From contig CAZDQM010000071.1 in assembly GCA_964507825.1 (NCBI GenBank), positions 18,869 to 82,868 on the forward strand: a stretch of DNA of 64,000 bases, given 5' to 3'. Under the pieces are notes generated by a model. That model had not been told where the DNA came from. It searched no databases and saw nothing but the letters and a program-made list of their open reading frames with translations. Each line of letters opens with the position of its first letter. Position 1 is the first letter of the stretch. Shown in pieces: positions 24,376 through 33,051 of this stretch. The translations under genes were made by a program, and so were the position numbers. Source of the DNA: JAWVZS01 sp964507825 (GTDB taxonomy: Archaea > Thermoproteota > Nitrososphaeria > Nitrososphaerales > Nitrosopumilaceae).

Positions 24376-26394
24376 CCTAGACTCTATCTCTTCTAGGGAC
24401 TTTAATGGTGGCGAGCATGCAAAGTCTTGACACACATAAGATATCGCCTGCTCCCCGTCAAACTTTTTTCCCGCAAAAAACGGCACGGACCCAAGTGCTT
24501 CAAGCTGCTCCTCCGTCCTGACTGATACCAGTATGGAGTCAGGGATATAGCGCTTTGCAATGGCAGACGACATGCGACCGTCGGTATCCAAAATTGTAAT
24601 CTCGACTGGCTTTTGAACGTACATGTGCATGGTATTGAGCAGATGCCCGAATGCAAACGGATTCTCGGCTGCCGCCTGCCCGTAGGACTCTATAATCTTT
24701 TTGGATGCATCAAGATAGCGGGGTTCGTGCGCCATATGATAAAGCCGAAAAAGTACGCGGCATGCGACCGAGTTGCCAGACGGCATCGATAGATCGTGGA
24801 TGCTCTTTGTCCGGACGATGAGTGATTCAGAGTCATCTGAGGCCATGAAAAATCCCCCCGCCTCGGCGTCCCAAAAGTGCCGCATCATGAAATCTGCAAG
24901 CTGTCTTGCCGTGTCCAGGTATCTTGCCTCAGGTCTGACCTCAAAGACGTCAAGGAGGGCGTCTGCAAAGAATGCGTAATCCTCTAGGTATCCGCCGATC
25001 TTGGAGATACCGTCTTTATGAGTCCGCAACAACCTCCCATCCACGAGCAGGTTGCCGATTATAAAGGATGTACACTTTTCGGCGGCCTCAATATACCTAG
25101 GATCGTCCGTGATACGGTATCCCCTAGCAAGCGCGGAGATCATCAAGGCGTTCCAAGATACGAGTATCTTGTCATCGAGTCCGGGTCGCACTCGCCCGTT
25201 ACGGTAATCAAGCAGTTTCTGAGTGCCGTCTTGTAAGAGTCGGCGCAGTTCATCTTCTCCGATCCCGCACTGAAACGATACTGTAGACATGTTGATTTCA
25301 TTATACAGGATCGTGTTTCCCTCCCAGTTTCCACCATCAGTTACGCCGTAATACAGGCAGAATGCATCCGCATCATCCCCCAATATCTTGCAAATCTCAT
25401 CCTTGGTCCAGACGTAAAACTTGCCCTCCACGCCTTCAGAGTCTGCATCTAGGGCACAATAGAATCCTCCCAAATCAGACGTCATCTCCCGCAGTACAAA
25501 GTCTAGCGTTTTTTGCAGTGTCTCAAGGTAGAGCGGATCCCGCGTTATCTGATAGGCCTCTGCATAATTTATTGGAATCAGCGCGTTGTCATAAAGCATC
25601 TTTTCAAAATGCGGCACGAGCCATCGAGCATCCGTGGCATACCGGTGAAATCCCCCTCCAACCTGATCAAATATTCCGCCGCGCGCCATCTTGTTCAGCG
25701 TTCGTAGTGCAAACTCACGGAATTTTGTGATTCCGGACAGCCTTGCGTACTTGAACATGAACGATATGTTCGCGCTGTTTGGAAACTTGGGTGCCGTGCC
25801 AAACCCACCGTTTGTCATGTCACCAAGCTGCAAAAGGTTCATCGCGGCCTCATCTAAGATAACCCTTCCAATATCTGATGGTGATACATCATCAGTCTTG
25901 CCCAGATTTGCTACAAAATTCTCAGCTGCCTGTTTTACATCACCGGGTTTCTCCCCCCACGCTTGCGCCAGCTGCCTCAAAATGCTTCCAAATCCGGGGC
26001 GCCCGTGTGAGTCAAGTGGTGGAAAGTAGGTCCCCACATAGAATGGTTTTTGATCAGGGGTCAGGAATACGCTTAGCGGCCAGCCGCCGGTTCCGGTGGC
26101 AATCTGGCATGCCTTTTGGTAGATATCATCAATATCCGGACGCTCCTCCCTGTCCACCTTGATATTGATGAAATGATCGTTCATGATTCCGGCAATCTCT
26201 TTGTTCTCAAATGACTCATGCGCCATCACATGACACCAGTGGCACGAGCTGTACCCTATGCTTAAAAATATGGGCTTGTTCTCGTTTTTGGCCTTTTCAA
26301 GCGCCGCGTCATTCCAAGAATACCATTCCACAGGATTGCCTGCATGCTGCAACAGGTACGGGCTGGTTTCACGGGCAAGGCTGTTTTCGGCCAC
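24367..26394 (-). CDS. DUF255 thioredoxin-fold / alpha-barrel protein (YyaL, SSP411-like)
   Basis: 675 residues. The N-terminal ~160 residues are the DUF255 thioredoxin-like domain, starting NSLARETSPYLLQHAGNPV with C51-H-W-C54 in YSSCHWCHVMAHESF and VDREERPDID. The remainder is an (alpha/alpha)6 barrel like N-acylglucosamine 2-epimerases, with AKFPN and PHFEKMLYDNA signatures. This two-part architecture is conserved from archaea to man; the biochemical role is not established. No signal peptide. Full length. Confidence 0.92.
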   Translation of the reverse strand: MAENSLARETSPYLLQHAGNPVEWYSWNDAALEKAKNENKPIFLSIGYSSCHWCHVMAHESFENKEIAGIMNDHFINIKVDREERPDIDDIYQKACQIATGTGGWPLSVFLTPDQKPFYVGTYFPPLDSHGRPGFGSILRQLAQAWGEKPGDVKQAAENFVANLGKTDDVSPSDIGRVILDEAAMNLLQLGDMTNGGFGTAPKFPNSANISFMFKYARLSGITKFREFALRTLNKMARGGIFDQVGGGFHRYATDARWLVPHFEKMLYDNALIPINYAEAYQITRDPLYLETLQKTLDFVLREMTSDLGGFYCALDADSEGVEGKFYVWTKDEICKILGDDADAFCLYYGVTDGGNWEGNTILYNEINMSTVSFQCGIGEDELRRLLQDGTQKLLDYRNGRVRPGLDDKILVSWNALMISALARGYRITDDPRYIEAAEKCTSFIIGNLLVDGRLLRTHKDGISKIGGYLEDYAFFADALLDVFEVRPEARYLDTARQLADFMMRHFWDAEAGGFFMASDDSESLIVRTKSIHDLSMPSGNSVACRVLFRLYHMAHEPRYLDASKKIIESYGQAAAENPFAFGHLLNTMHMYVQKPVEITILDTDGRMSSAIAKRYIPDSILVSVRTEEQLEALGSVPFFAGKKFDGEQAISYVCQDFACSPPLKSLEEIESRLG

Positions 26395-26467
26395 GTGACA
26401 TCTGTGTCATTTTGGTATTTGTACCTATGGCGCAAAATCAACGCTCCGATTCGTTGTGAGTATATAG

Positions 26468-26710
26468 CTAGATCCCCTCCCTTCCCTCCTGTAGTTCGTA
26501 AATCCGGACATTAATCCTTGCCAAGAGCTTTGTCTTGGACCTGTGCGCCTTTTTGTCATGACTGTAATCCTTGCGCTGCACCAAGTCTTCTAGCCGCTTT
26601 AATTGGTCATAATTGAGCGCCTTGAGGCTTTGCTCAGTTACAATCTTGAGCAGTGTCACCCTCTCAATGTCCTCCGAGGATATCCCCTTACCCAAATCCA
26701 TCACCATCAC
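26468..26710 (-). CDS. Hypothetical helical protein, 80 aa
   Basis: Charged, helical, no Cys. It is rich in Lys/Arg in its C-terminal half (LVQRKDYSHDKKAHRSKTKLLARINVRIYEL), which could bind nucleic acid. The true start may be the second or third Met. Located 74 bases upstream of the DUF255 gene on the same strand. Not recognised. Confidence 0.5.
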   Translation of the reverse strand: MMVMDLGKGISSEDIERVTLLKIVTEQSLKALNYDQLKRLEDLVQRKDYSHDKKAHRSKTKLLARINVRIYELQEGREGI

Positions 26711-27477
26711 AGTCTAGGCAAGATGCACGCAATCCACACGACAATATATTGCACACTATATTTGGTTTCATATGATCCAAATACTGCAAGTTGGTACGCG
26801 GCATTGAACTAACCGTCAAAACCTTGCCAAGAGTCTCTACAAAAAAGTACAGTTTGATAACCTAAAACTCAAGAGATCATTGAGATTTAAGAGTCCCAAA
26901 TACAGGGGTAAGAGTCCCGGCTGAAAGGCCTATAGCGACGCCCGTAAATTCATGTACAATTTATTCCTGTACGCACCGCTAAACTTGTCACCGACCCTAC
27001 AAATTTCATCATGAATGGTACAAGCTGCATACGACATCTAATTTTTGCAACAATATCATCGATTAAAACATGCGGCACACCAATATCGCGTCATACATGT
27101 CATGCAAAGTGTCGAGCTTTTGAAACAGTTTGAAAAGTCAGGTGCAGTTGCACGCAGGATTAGCATGCTAATATCATTCATAAATGAATGGAAGATATTT
27201 CGCATGGTTGCACCGAAATATTTCAGGATATCGTTGCACTATGATATCACAGAATAGCCGGTCATGTCAACATCGATGACTATCGTGTCCCCCGTGTTGC
27301 GGTCTCCCGCTTGTCGGACTCAGGCCCGGGACCAAGATGGTCAGCGACCTAGACGGGGCACGCCGCATGCAACACATAGTAACACTAGCGGCGCGCGGCA
27401 TATTGCACCCCGTCCGAGGCAAGGAGATGTCTGACATCTTTTATGATTGCTTTCGCGGCGTCATGCCGGTGGACATT

Positions 27478-27588
27478 TTAGTTAAGCCATCTTAAAATGT
27501 GGTGTATTGCTTCTTCGCGGGTAGTTCCGCTTCGTTTCATTTCTGCCTGAATCCCCTCTTCCTTAAGATCCTCTTCTTTAACTACCAT
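27478..27588 (-). CDS. Tiny protein, 36 aa
   Basis: Reads MVVKEEDLKEEGIQAEMKRS and then GTTREEAIHHILRWLN, ending TAA at 27478. It is amphipathic and highly charged, with a C-terminal helix ending in RWLN. ATTATAAAC on the minus strand lies about 23-30 bases before the ATG, matching a leaderless promoter. Its size and charge recall small antitoxin or ribbon-helix-helix fragments, but there is no firm match and no evident toxin next to it. Confidence 0.45.
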   Translation of the reverse strand: MVVKEEDLKEEGIQAEMKRSGTTREEAIHHILRWLN

Positions 27589-27610
27589 ACGTTTCTAAAC
27601 ACATGACTTG

Positions 27611-27618
27611 TTTATAAT
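27611..27618 (-). promoter_or_regulatory. TATA box for the 36-aa gene
   Basis: ATTATAAA on the minus strand at leaderless spacing from the ATG at 27588. It separates that gene from the broken frame upstream. Confidence 0.45.
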
Positions 27619-27623
27619 GCTTG

Positions 27624-28025
27624 TCAATGTCCAAAGTATGCCGAGAGGGAATCAGGGCCGAATGTTACTGAAATATCAGATAGTCCATTTTCAGACATGA
27701 ACTTGGTTACCATCGTCCTGATCCTGTCCTCGTTGAGGTGGTTGTGACCCAATGATACGAATAACGACCTGATCTTGTATTTGTTGCCCCGCCTGAGCCG
27801 GACTTTGGCCTAACTCGTAAAATTAACCAAGTGTTCCGCCGAACCGCTCGTCCCATCGGTGGTTGCCATGTACCCGATCTCTAACATGTATGTCGTCTCT
27901 GATCCCATACGTGGCAACGTCATAATTGTCGTCACTTTCTTCTGATACATCATATCACGTTTGGCAAGGATGATCTTTCCTCGAATTTGACAAAATTGTC
28001 CGCCATGAATGAATTGATACGTAAT
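27624..28025 (-). pseudogene. Probable broken gene with an in-frame stop
   Basis: One minus-strand frame is open from about 28025 to TAG at 27810-27812 and resumes in the same frame to TGA at 27624-27626. Both halves read like protein: TTIMTLPRMGSETTYMLEIG, then KVRLRRGNKYKIRSLFVSLG and ENGLSDISVTFGPDSLSAYF. The absence of any other lesion suggests a recent nonsense mutation, or two adjacent short genes. Family unknown. Confidence 0.4.
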
Positions 28026-28158
28026 CTAGCCCGTCTTCTTCCCATCTAGAATCATAAGACGCTACCAAATCCCTTCCGCGTCAGATGTATTCCCAGTTGC
28101 CAACAGGTTTAATGCGCAACCGTACTCTAGCTTTTTCGATTTGATCGGTTACATCAAA

Positions 28159-28208
28159 TGATTTTCTGTATTACGCCGGGCGGTTTTTGAGCAGTTATGC
28201 AACAAACC
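28159..28208 (-). repeat. ~46-bp dispersed repeat, copy 2
   Basis: Reverse complement of the repeat at 21648: GCCGGGCGGTTTTTGAGCAG then TTATGCAACAAAC. It ends about 46 bases before the start of the alcohol dehydrogenase gene. Confidence 0.7.
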
Positions 28209-28254
28209 CCCCTCAAGGGTTAATCTAATATTATAATGAATCATGTGTATATCC

Positions 28255-29292
28255 ATGGAGGAGAAGATGAGAGCAATGATACTAGAAAGGCTAGGTCCAA
28301 TTGAGTCCAAGCCTCTCAAAATCTCAGAGATTAAAAGACACCAGATTAAAAATCCCAAGGAAATACTGATTAAAATTCAGGCCTGCGGTGTCTGCCACTC
28401 GCAACTACACGGAATAGAGGGCGACTGGAAGGAGCTTGGAATCCCCCCGCAGCTGCCCACCGTACCCGGGCACGAGATAGTAGGCGAGGTGGTGCAGGTA
28501 GGTGATGACGTCACCGAATTCAAGACAGGAGATCGGGCAGGAATCTCCCCGTTGCTAGAGTCATGCCGCAAGTGTGACTATTGCCTGGCCGGAAAGGAGA
28601 ACCTGTGCGAGGACGCGGAGATTCTCGGCGAGAGTCTAAAGGGCGGATACGCCGAATACGTCACCGTCTCAGAGGATTTTGCAGTAAGGGTGCCAGATAC
28701 CATGAATCCCGAGTATGCGGCCCCGTTGTTTTGTGCCGGAATAACGGCATACAAGGCAGTAAAAGCGGCCGAGCCGGAGAGGAATAAAAAGGTCGGAATT
28801 TTTGGAATCGGCGGCGTGGGCCACATGGCAATCCAGTTTGCAAAGGTAGACGGCTTTGATGTCACTGCAATCACAAGATCTGAAAAGCACCTGAATATAG
28901 CAAGTAATCTCGGTGCAGACAGGGTGGTAAGATACCAAGACGACCAAGAGGCGCTACTCGATAATCTGAAAAACGCCGCGGGAATGCTCGATGCCGCAAT
29001 CGTCCTTGCCCCAAACGACCGCGTTACGGATTCTGCAATCAAGGCGGTCAAAAAGGGCGGGCTGATTGTAATTGCAACGATCGGTGAGATCACCGGCTTT
29101 GTCGCGTTTGAGGAAAAGACCGTCAGGGGAACTCTGATCGGCTCCGTAGACGACATGAAGCAGGTAATCAGAATCGCCGACAAATACGGCCTAAAAGTGG
29201 TCTCAGATACATACCCCCTAGAGCAGGCAAACGAGGTCCTAGAGAAGCTAAAGAACTCGCAGATTGACGCAAGGGCGGTCCTTGTACCATAA
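28255..29292 (+). CDS. Zinc-dependent medium-chain alcohol dehydrogenase
   Basis: 345 residues. Catalytic zinc ligands are C44 (QACGVCHSQ) and H73-E74 (PGHEIVGEV), structural zinc Cys are 104, 107, 110 and 118, and the NAD(P) Rossmann motif is FGIGGVGHMAIQFA. It oxidises alcohols or reduces aldehydes; the substrate cannot be read from the sequence. The ATG at 28255 is preferred to that at 28243 because a TATA-like TAATATTATAATG (28226-28238) is at leaderless spacing from it. The upstream 46-bp repeat may affect expression. Confidence 0.9.
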   Translation: MEEKMRAMILERLGPIESKPLKISEIKRHQIKNPKEILIKIQACGVCHSQLHGIEGDWKELGIPPQLPTVPGHEIVGEVVQVGDDVTEFKTGDRAGISPLLESCRKCDYCLAGKENLCEDAEILGESLKGGYAEYVTVSEDFAVRVPDTMNPEYAAPLFCAGITAYKAVKAAEPERNKKVGIFGIGGVGHMAIQFAKVDGFDVTAITRSEKHLNIASNLGADRVVRYQDDQEALLDNLKNAAGMLDAAIVLAPNDRVTDSAIKAVKKGGLIVIATIGEITGFVAFEEKTVRGTLIGSVDDMKQVIRIADKYGLKVVSDTYPLEQANEVLEKLKNSQIDARAVLVP

Positions 29293-29301
29293 CGATGCCC
29301 A

Positions 29302-29454
29302 ATGAACTGCGAGAGATGCCACCATACAAGCGAGGCGCATGCCGAGTCCGCAAAGGATGACTCGCTGATGAGATTTGGAGGATGTAATGTGCCAGACTGC
29401 ACGTGCCGCCAGTATGCAGACAGCATAAAAAAGATTGACGAGGATTTGATCTGA
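29302..29454 (+). CDS. Small cysteine-rich zinc protein, 50 aa
   Basis: Starts MNCERCHHTSEAHA nine bases after the dehydrogenase stop and ends TGA at 29452. C3-x2-C6 with H7/H8, then C28, C33 and C35 (GGCNVPDCTC) offer one or two zinc sites. Helical acidic C-terminus. The tight spacing suggests co-transcription with the dehydrogenase. Not a known family. Confidence 0.6.
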   Translation: MNCERCHHTSEAHAESAKDDSLMRFGGCNVPDCTCRQYADSIKKIDEDLI

Positions 29455-29483
29455 TTAATATTAGAATGACATAACAGGGACTC

Positions 29484-29720
29484 ATGAACAAGCACGCGCC
29501 TGCATCAGAGATGAAAAAAGATCTAGACAATATGCTCTCCAAGATCAACGCGCTAGAGATCGTCGCCAAGGACGAATACCAAGTCGGCACCGTCAAGGTA
29601 CTAAGAGCGCTGACAGAGGGCCAGATCCACTCCATAAACGAGTTTGAGCATTTGAAGAAGGCAATCGATCTACTTACACTGCAGTTCTTTGACGTTCAAA
29701 AAAAGGCCAGATCATCGTAG
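29484..29720 (+). CDS. Hypothetical helical protein, 78 aa
   Basis: Fully helical, with heptad periodicity (MKKDLDNMLSKINALEIV, INEFEHLKKAIDLLTLQFF), probably a coiled coil. No Cys or membrane segment. AT-rich AATATTAGAATGACA upstream. It ends 9 bases into the convergent 192-aa gene. Not recognised. Confidence 0.6.
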   Translation: MNKHAPASEMKKDLDNMLSKINALEIVAKDEYQVGTVKVLRALTEGQIHSINEFEHLKKAIDLLTLQFFDVQKKARSS

Positions 29721-30290
29721 CCTAGTATCGCTTATTCCGCACGAATCGCACCTGTACACGTTGCTTTGCCGCAGCTCGCGCTCTACATGCATATCAGAAC
29801 CGCAGCAGGCGCATTTTATGTATTCCTTTTTAATATCATCAGAATCCGGTCTAGGCGCAGAGGCATCCTGCCCCGTCCATGCCGGCTCTGGCTCTGGAAC
29901 CATGTTGCAGTGTGGGGAGTATTTTGAGACTATCTTGCCAACTACAAAGCGCCTCTTGGTGGCTGACGAGCCAAACATCGGATGTATTGCGACATAAAGG
30001 TTGTTTTCGGCACCTGCCTGCTCAATCCAGCACTTGAACCGCGGGCTCTTGGTAAAAAACCCAACCTCGTCGGACTCGGAGCACTGATCCGCGTAAATCA
30101 GGGAGAATTTATCCCTGCTTTTTGCCAGCAGTATGTATACTACCTCCTTCATCGGCGGTCCCCACTCGCCTAGGCGTATCGGGCCCATGAACTCGTAATG
30201 AAGGATCTGAAGCGTCAACGTATCATGTACGCGGTTCTGTGTTTTACACTTTTCCCAAAATTCACCGTGATTGCTAGGACGGTTTATCAT
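29712..30290 (-). CDS. Hypothetical protein with C-terminal zinc ribbon, 192 aa
   Basis: The N-terminal 120 residues form a mixed fold with an invariant-looking stretch LQILHYEFMGPI...EWGPPMKEVVYILLAKSRDKF. The last 40 residues carry CACC (C-x2-C) and CDSC (C-x2-C), a zinc ribbon that may bind nucleic acid or protein. The start may be later, near the TTG about 25 codons in. Appears lineage-specific; function unknown. Confidence 0.65.
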   Translation of the reverse strand: MINRPSNHGEFWEKCKTQNRVHDTLTLQILHYEFMGPIRLGEWGPPMKEVVYILLAKSRDKFSLIYADQCSESDEVGFFTKSPRFKCWIEQAGAENNLYVAIHPMFGSSATKRRFVVGKIVSKYSPHCNMVPEPEPAWTGQDASAPRPDSDDIKKEYIKCACCGSDMHVERELRQSNVYRCDSCGISDTRLR

Positions 30291-30445
30291 CCCCCTTTAG
30301 AGACCGCCAGATACATCGCATACAGGGTTCGCGCCACATACACGGTATCATGCAATCCCAAGTACCCAAAGGCATGGCGCATTTGCCCCATCTAGGTATC
30401 ATTTATCCCATGCCGTATAACTGACCCCGCCTTATGAGTCCCGAA

Positions 30446-30526
30446 AGCACAAGATCAGGTCGACTGAAAGTATTATACCTGACTCAACACATTCGGGTAT
30501 AAATCCCGAATCAACCCAAGTGTACC
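30446..30526 (-). repeat. GTAC-ended palindromic element, copy C
   Basis: Contains GTCGACTGAAAGTATTATACC and CTGACTCAACACATTCGGG then CCCGAATCAACCCAAGTGTAC, the reverse orientation of copy A at 41.8 kb. It has hairpin potential ATTCGGG/CCCGAAT and lies between convergent and divergent genes. Confidence 0.75.
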
Positions 30527-30574
30527 CCCTAAATTTTGAAAGGAATAAATGCCACATGCTTGAAGTTTCGCCAA

Positions 30575-30826
30575 ATGGCAGACAAGGATCCACACAACTA
30601 CAGGGCAGTAGGATGGTCCATGGTGGCAGTTGCAGGCGGCCTAGCCGCAATAGGACTATTAGGACTATTTATCGGCGATGACGTCTTGTATGCAGACAAC
30701 ATACAGAGAGCCAAGACTGCCGAGTTTGAATACTGTAAAGAGTTAAACTTTGAGGATCCCGTGTGTACCAAGTATTTAGACAGGGTCAACACGCCGGCGT
30801 CCGGAGTATTTACCGACCAGGGCTAG
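30575..30826 (+). CDS. Small single-span membrane protein, 83 aa
   Basis: ATG at 30575 (MADKDPHNYRAVGW), with GAATAAATG about 25-30 bases upstream as promoter. One membrane helix (WSMVAVAGGLAAIGLLGLFIG), then an acidic external part with two Cys (EYCKEL...DPVCTKY) that could form a disulfide. The longer upstream frame is not needed. Function unknown. Confidence 0.65.
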   Translation: MADKDPHNYRAVGWSMVAVAGGLAAIGLLGLFIGDDVLYADNIQRAKTAEFEYCKELNFEDPVCTKYLDRVNTPASGVFTDQG

Positions 30827-31512
30827 TATCCGCTAGTAAAGTCCTCCCACGCGTTCAGGTTCCTAGTAAGCCGGTTCATTGCAAAGAATGCGCCCCCGAT
30901 TATCCCCGCATGGTAAAAGGTGTACAAAAAGACGCCAGAATTGGTCGGATCAGATTTTGTAAAGCTAAGTACAAGTATGGAAAAGAATGCAAACACCCCG
31001 ACAAAGCTCACGATGCGGTTGAGGGGACCCCCGTTCATTCCAACTATACGTTTGGTCGCAGCCGCCATGAGTGCAATGCTCGATATTATAAGGAATGTCG
31101 CCCCCCCGTTTGCGATCACAAAGTTGTACGCCCACGGTATCAGGCCGTCATCTAATATGGTCATTTCCGGCATTATGCTTCCACCGTTTAATGCAAAGTT
31201 GACGGAGCTAAACAACCCGCCAATCACAAAGAAGAACAAAAAGATCTTGACGATAGAGCGCCTAGCCGGGCTCCGAATTTCCGACGGCCTCACCGCACGC
31301 TCGGTTATGCGTATCCCGTAAAGAAATCCTATCGCCAAGGCAGGAGCAAACATGATGTTGATCAGGATGGGCGATTCCCTGTTAATCGCCTCAATCTGCG
31401 GGTAAAACACTAGAAACATAATTATTGCAAGTGATGCAGACGCCGCAAACAGTATAAGGTTAATCGGGAGATTAGACCGCGAGCATGACGCGTCATCCTG
31501 CCAGTTGTACAC
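30823..31512 (-). CDS. Polytopic membrane protein, 229 aa
   Basis: Six or seven hydrophobic helices are visible, starting at LPINLILFAASASLAIIMFLV and ending near FYHAGIIGGAFFAM. The loop after the second helix is basic. No transporter or enzyme signature is recognised. The 3' end overlaps the 83-aa membrane gene by 4 bases on the opposite strand. Confidence 0.6.
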   Translation of the reverse strand: MYNWQDDASCSRSNLPINLILFAASASLAIIMFLVFYPQIEAINRESPILINIMFAPALAIGFLYGIRITERAVRPSEIRSPARRSIVKIFLFFFVIGGLFSSVNFALNGGSIMPEMTILDDGLIPWAYNFVIANGGATFLIISSIALMAAATKRIVGMNGGPLNRIVSFVGVFAFFSILVLSFTKSDPTNSGVFLYTFYHAGIIGGAFFAMNRLTRNLNAWEDFTSGY

Positions 31513-31616
31513 GATACATCATAAAAAAATTACAATTAAAGAAAACACCGAAAAATCATTTGCGTAATTAATCCAATTCTGTTTACCTTTTTTAACCAAG
31601 GCGCCCTAGAAAACCG

Positions 31617-31829
31617 ATGAAGATAGGCGTACTCGTATCAATAACCGGATCATCGGTACTAATTCTCGGTATCATATTCAGCCTCCAAGGGTTGTCAGTC
31701 ATCGGGCCCGAGTCGTCCTTTATGTATTCAAGCAGGCAATGGATTGATTACGGGATTCAGATTACTTGTATAGGAGCCATAATAGCCGTAACAGGTATAA
31801 TACTGCACGCGTATGCGCAATACAGGTGA
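31617..31829 (+). CDS. Small two-span membrane protein, 70 aa
   Basis: Two helices, residues 4-29 (GVLVSITGSSVLILGIIFSL) and 46-66 (GIQITCIGAIIAVTGIILHA), short basic ends. The GTTTACCTTTTTTAACC stretch upstream could serve as promoter. Lineage-specific, function unknown. Confidence 0.6.
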   Translation: MKIGVLVSITGSSVLILGIIFSLQGLSVIGPESSFMYSSRQWIDYGIQITCIGAIIAVTGIILHAYAQYR

Positions 31830-31851
31830 CGCGTGTATGATAGATGCGGAT

Positions 31852-33051
31852 TTAAAACCCCGATTGGAGCGGATTCTCCGGCTTTATTATTTCACGCATG
31901 ACAATTGTAGCAAACGAACCACGTGACAGCATAAAGGATGCACGGTCATCATCTGCGTCAAAGTCATCAACCCGGATGGCGGCATTTCTAAACCCCCCCT
32001 CGCCGCTTGCATCCTGGATATCCCGGACGTAAAAGTCGCGGGGACGCACGCCCTCCTGCCGGAGTATTTCGGATATGTATTCATGGAATCGGGTTTTTGC
32101 ATAATAGGCGTATCCTACAATCGGAATCGCGAGGCTTTGTTTTGATCCGGTAACATGCCTGCACAGCGTACCGTCGACATCATAGCAGACGTCACCATCA
32201 GCCGATGAGAAGAGATCCTCGCCGCATCCAAATGCGCGACTGACGGTCAGGTTGAAGAGGTACGACTGGTACGCCTGAATATAAAAACGGCGCATGTCGA
32301 CACGAAGTGACATTATTGCCCGGAACGGGTCGCCGTGATCAATCAGCCCGGACATTACCCTGCGTTCCAGATCCATCCCAGGCGGTATCCGTTCGTAAAC
32401 TTGCGCGTACGTGGACGGATCGGCCATCTCTTCGCGTATCCTTGCATTCGCACCGGTGTCGTATTTTGATGGGTGGGATAGAATGTATCGTACGGCATCC
32501 GAATACCGCCCCTGAATCAGCGCCTTGCCAATCAAATGAGTCACGGGCCTAGTCGAGCCGAACCGCTGATACCCGTAATAATTCAGGATGCGCTGATCCT
32601 CATCAAAGGAGTCAAATGATGCAGAATTGTCTACAACTCGGATAGAAAACCTGTTTCCCACCATGAGTCTCTTTGAAAGCGGCTTGTCCGTGAATCCTAT
32701 CCGGTATAATGCATACATGCTAGTCTGAAATTTTTCCGGGCCGCGGGTCTTCTTATTGGAATAGACATACTGGGTCGTGACCGCCCTAGCATCCTTTAGT
32801 CCCAAGGAACGCAGGCGTATGCCCGTCCTCCTAGCTAGGTGCGATAGCGCATGTTTCGTGTCGATTCCAGACTTTGTCAGTAGAAATACAGGATAGTTGC
32901 CGGCGCTTCCGATTAATGACTTGCCCTTGGCGGATAGAACCTCATCGACCTCAAAGTCCTTTGGTTCGTTCCTGATCCGTCCCTTGCAGCCTTGAAATTC
33001 CGTGGAGTAGTAGTGTAATCCGAGCTCCGAGTCAATCTCAGGAACCGCCAT
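31852..33051 (-). CDS. truD: tRNA pseudouridine synthase D
   Basis: 399 residues. It isomerises U13 in tRNA to pseudouridine (archaeal members may also act on position 35). The catalytic Asp is D87 in the TruD signature LGLKDARAVTTQYV, and the N-terminal VDEVLS and later NRFSIRV and YQRFGSTRP segments are conserved. Its ATG at 33051 abuts the stop of the upstream beta-propeller gene, so they form an operon with pth2. Confidence 0.92.
   Translation of the reverse strand: MAVPEIDSELGLHYYSTEFQGCKGRIRNEPKDFEVDEVLSAKGKSLIGSAGNYPVFLLTKSGIDTKHALSHLARRTGIRLRSLGLKDARAVTTQYVYSNKKTRGPEKFQTSMYALYRIGFTDKPLSKRLMVGNRFSIRVVDNSASFDSFDEDQRILNYYGYQRFGSTRPVTHLIGKALIQGRYSDAVRYILSHPSKYDTGANARIREEMADPSTYAQVYERIPPGMDLERRVMSGLIDHGDPFRAIMSLRVDMRRFYIQAYQSYLFNLTVSRAFGCGEDLFSSADGDVCYDVDGTLCRHVTGSKQSLAIPIVGYAYYAKTRFHEYISEILRQEGVRPRDFYVRDIQDASGEGGFRNAAIRVDDFDADDDRASFMLSRGSFATIVMREIIKPENPLQSGF

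Larger units (their letters stand above)
26711..28158. other. Gene-poor region with remnants
   Basis: About 1.4 kb before the alcohol dehydrogenase. Supported contents are the 36-aa gene (27478-27588) and a broken frame (27624-28025). A 52-aa frame on the plus strand (27337-27495) reads plausibly (MVSDLDGARRMQHIVTLAAR) but has no promoter. AAGAGTCCC occurs twice around 26889-26920. Otherwise nothing recognisable; it resembles the decayed stretch at 8 kb. Confidence 0.45.

Noticed and set aside
27045..27257. 70-aa plus-strand frame with TTG start
   Set aside because: No promoter at the right distance and no recognisable features; the surroundings are decayed.
28578..29495. 305-aa open frame on the minus strand
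   Set aside because: It lies almost wholly antisense to the well-supported alcohol dehydrogenase, is Ser/Leu-rich as shadow frames are, and has no family features.
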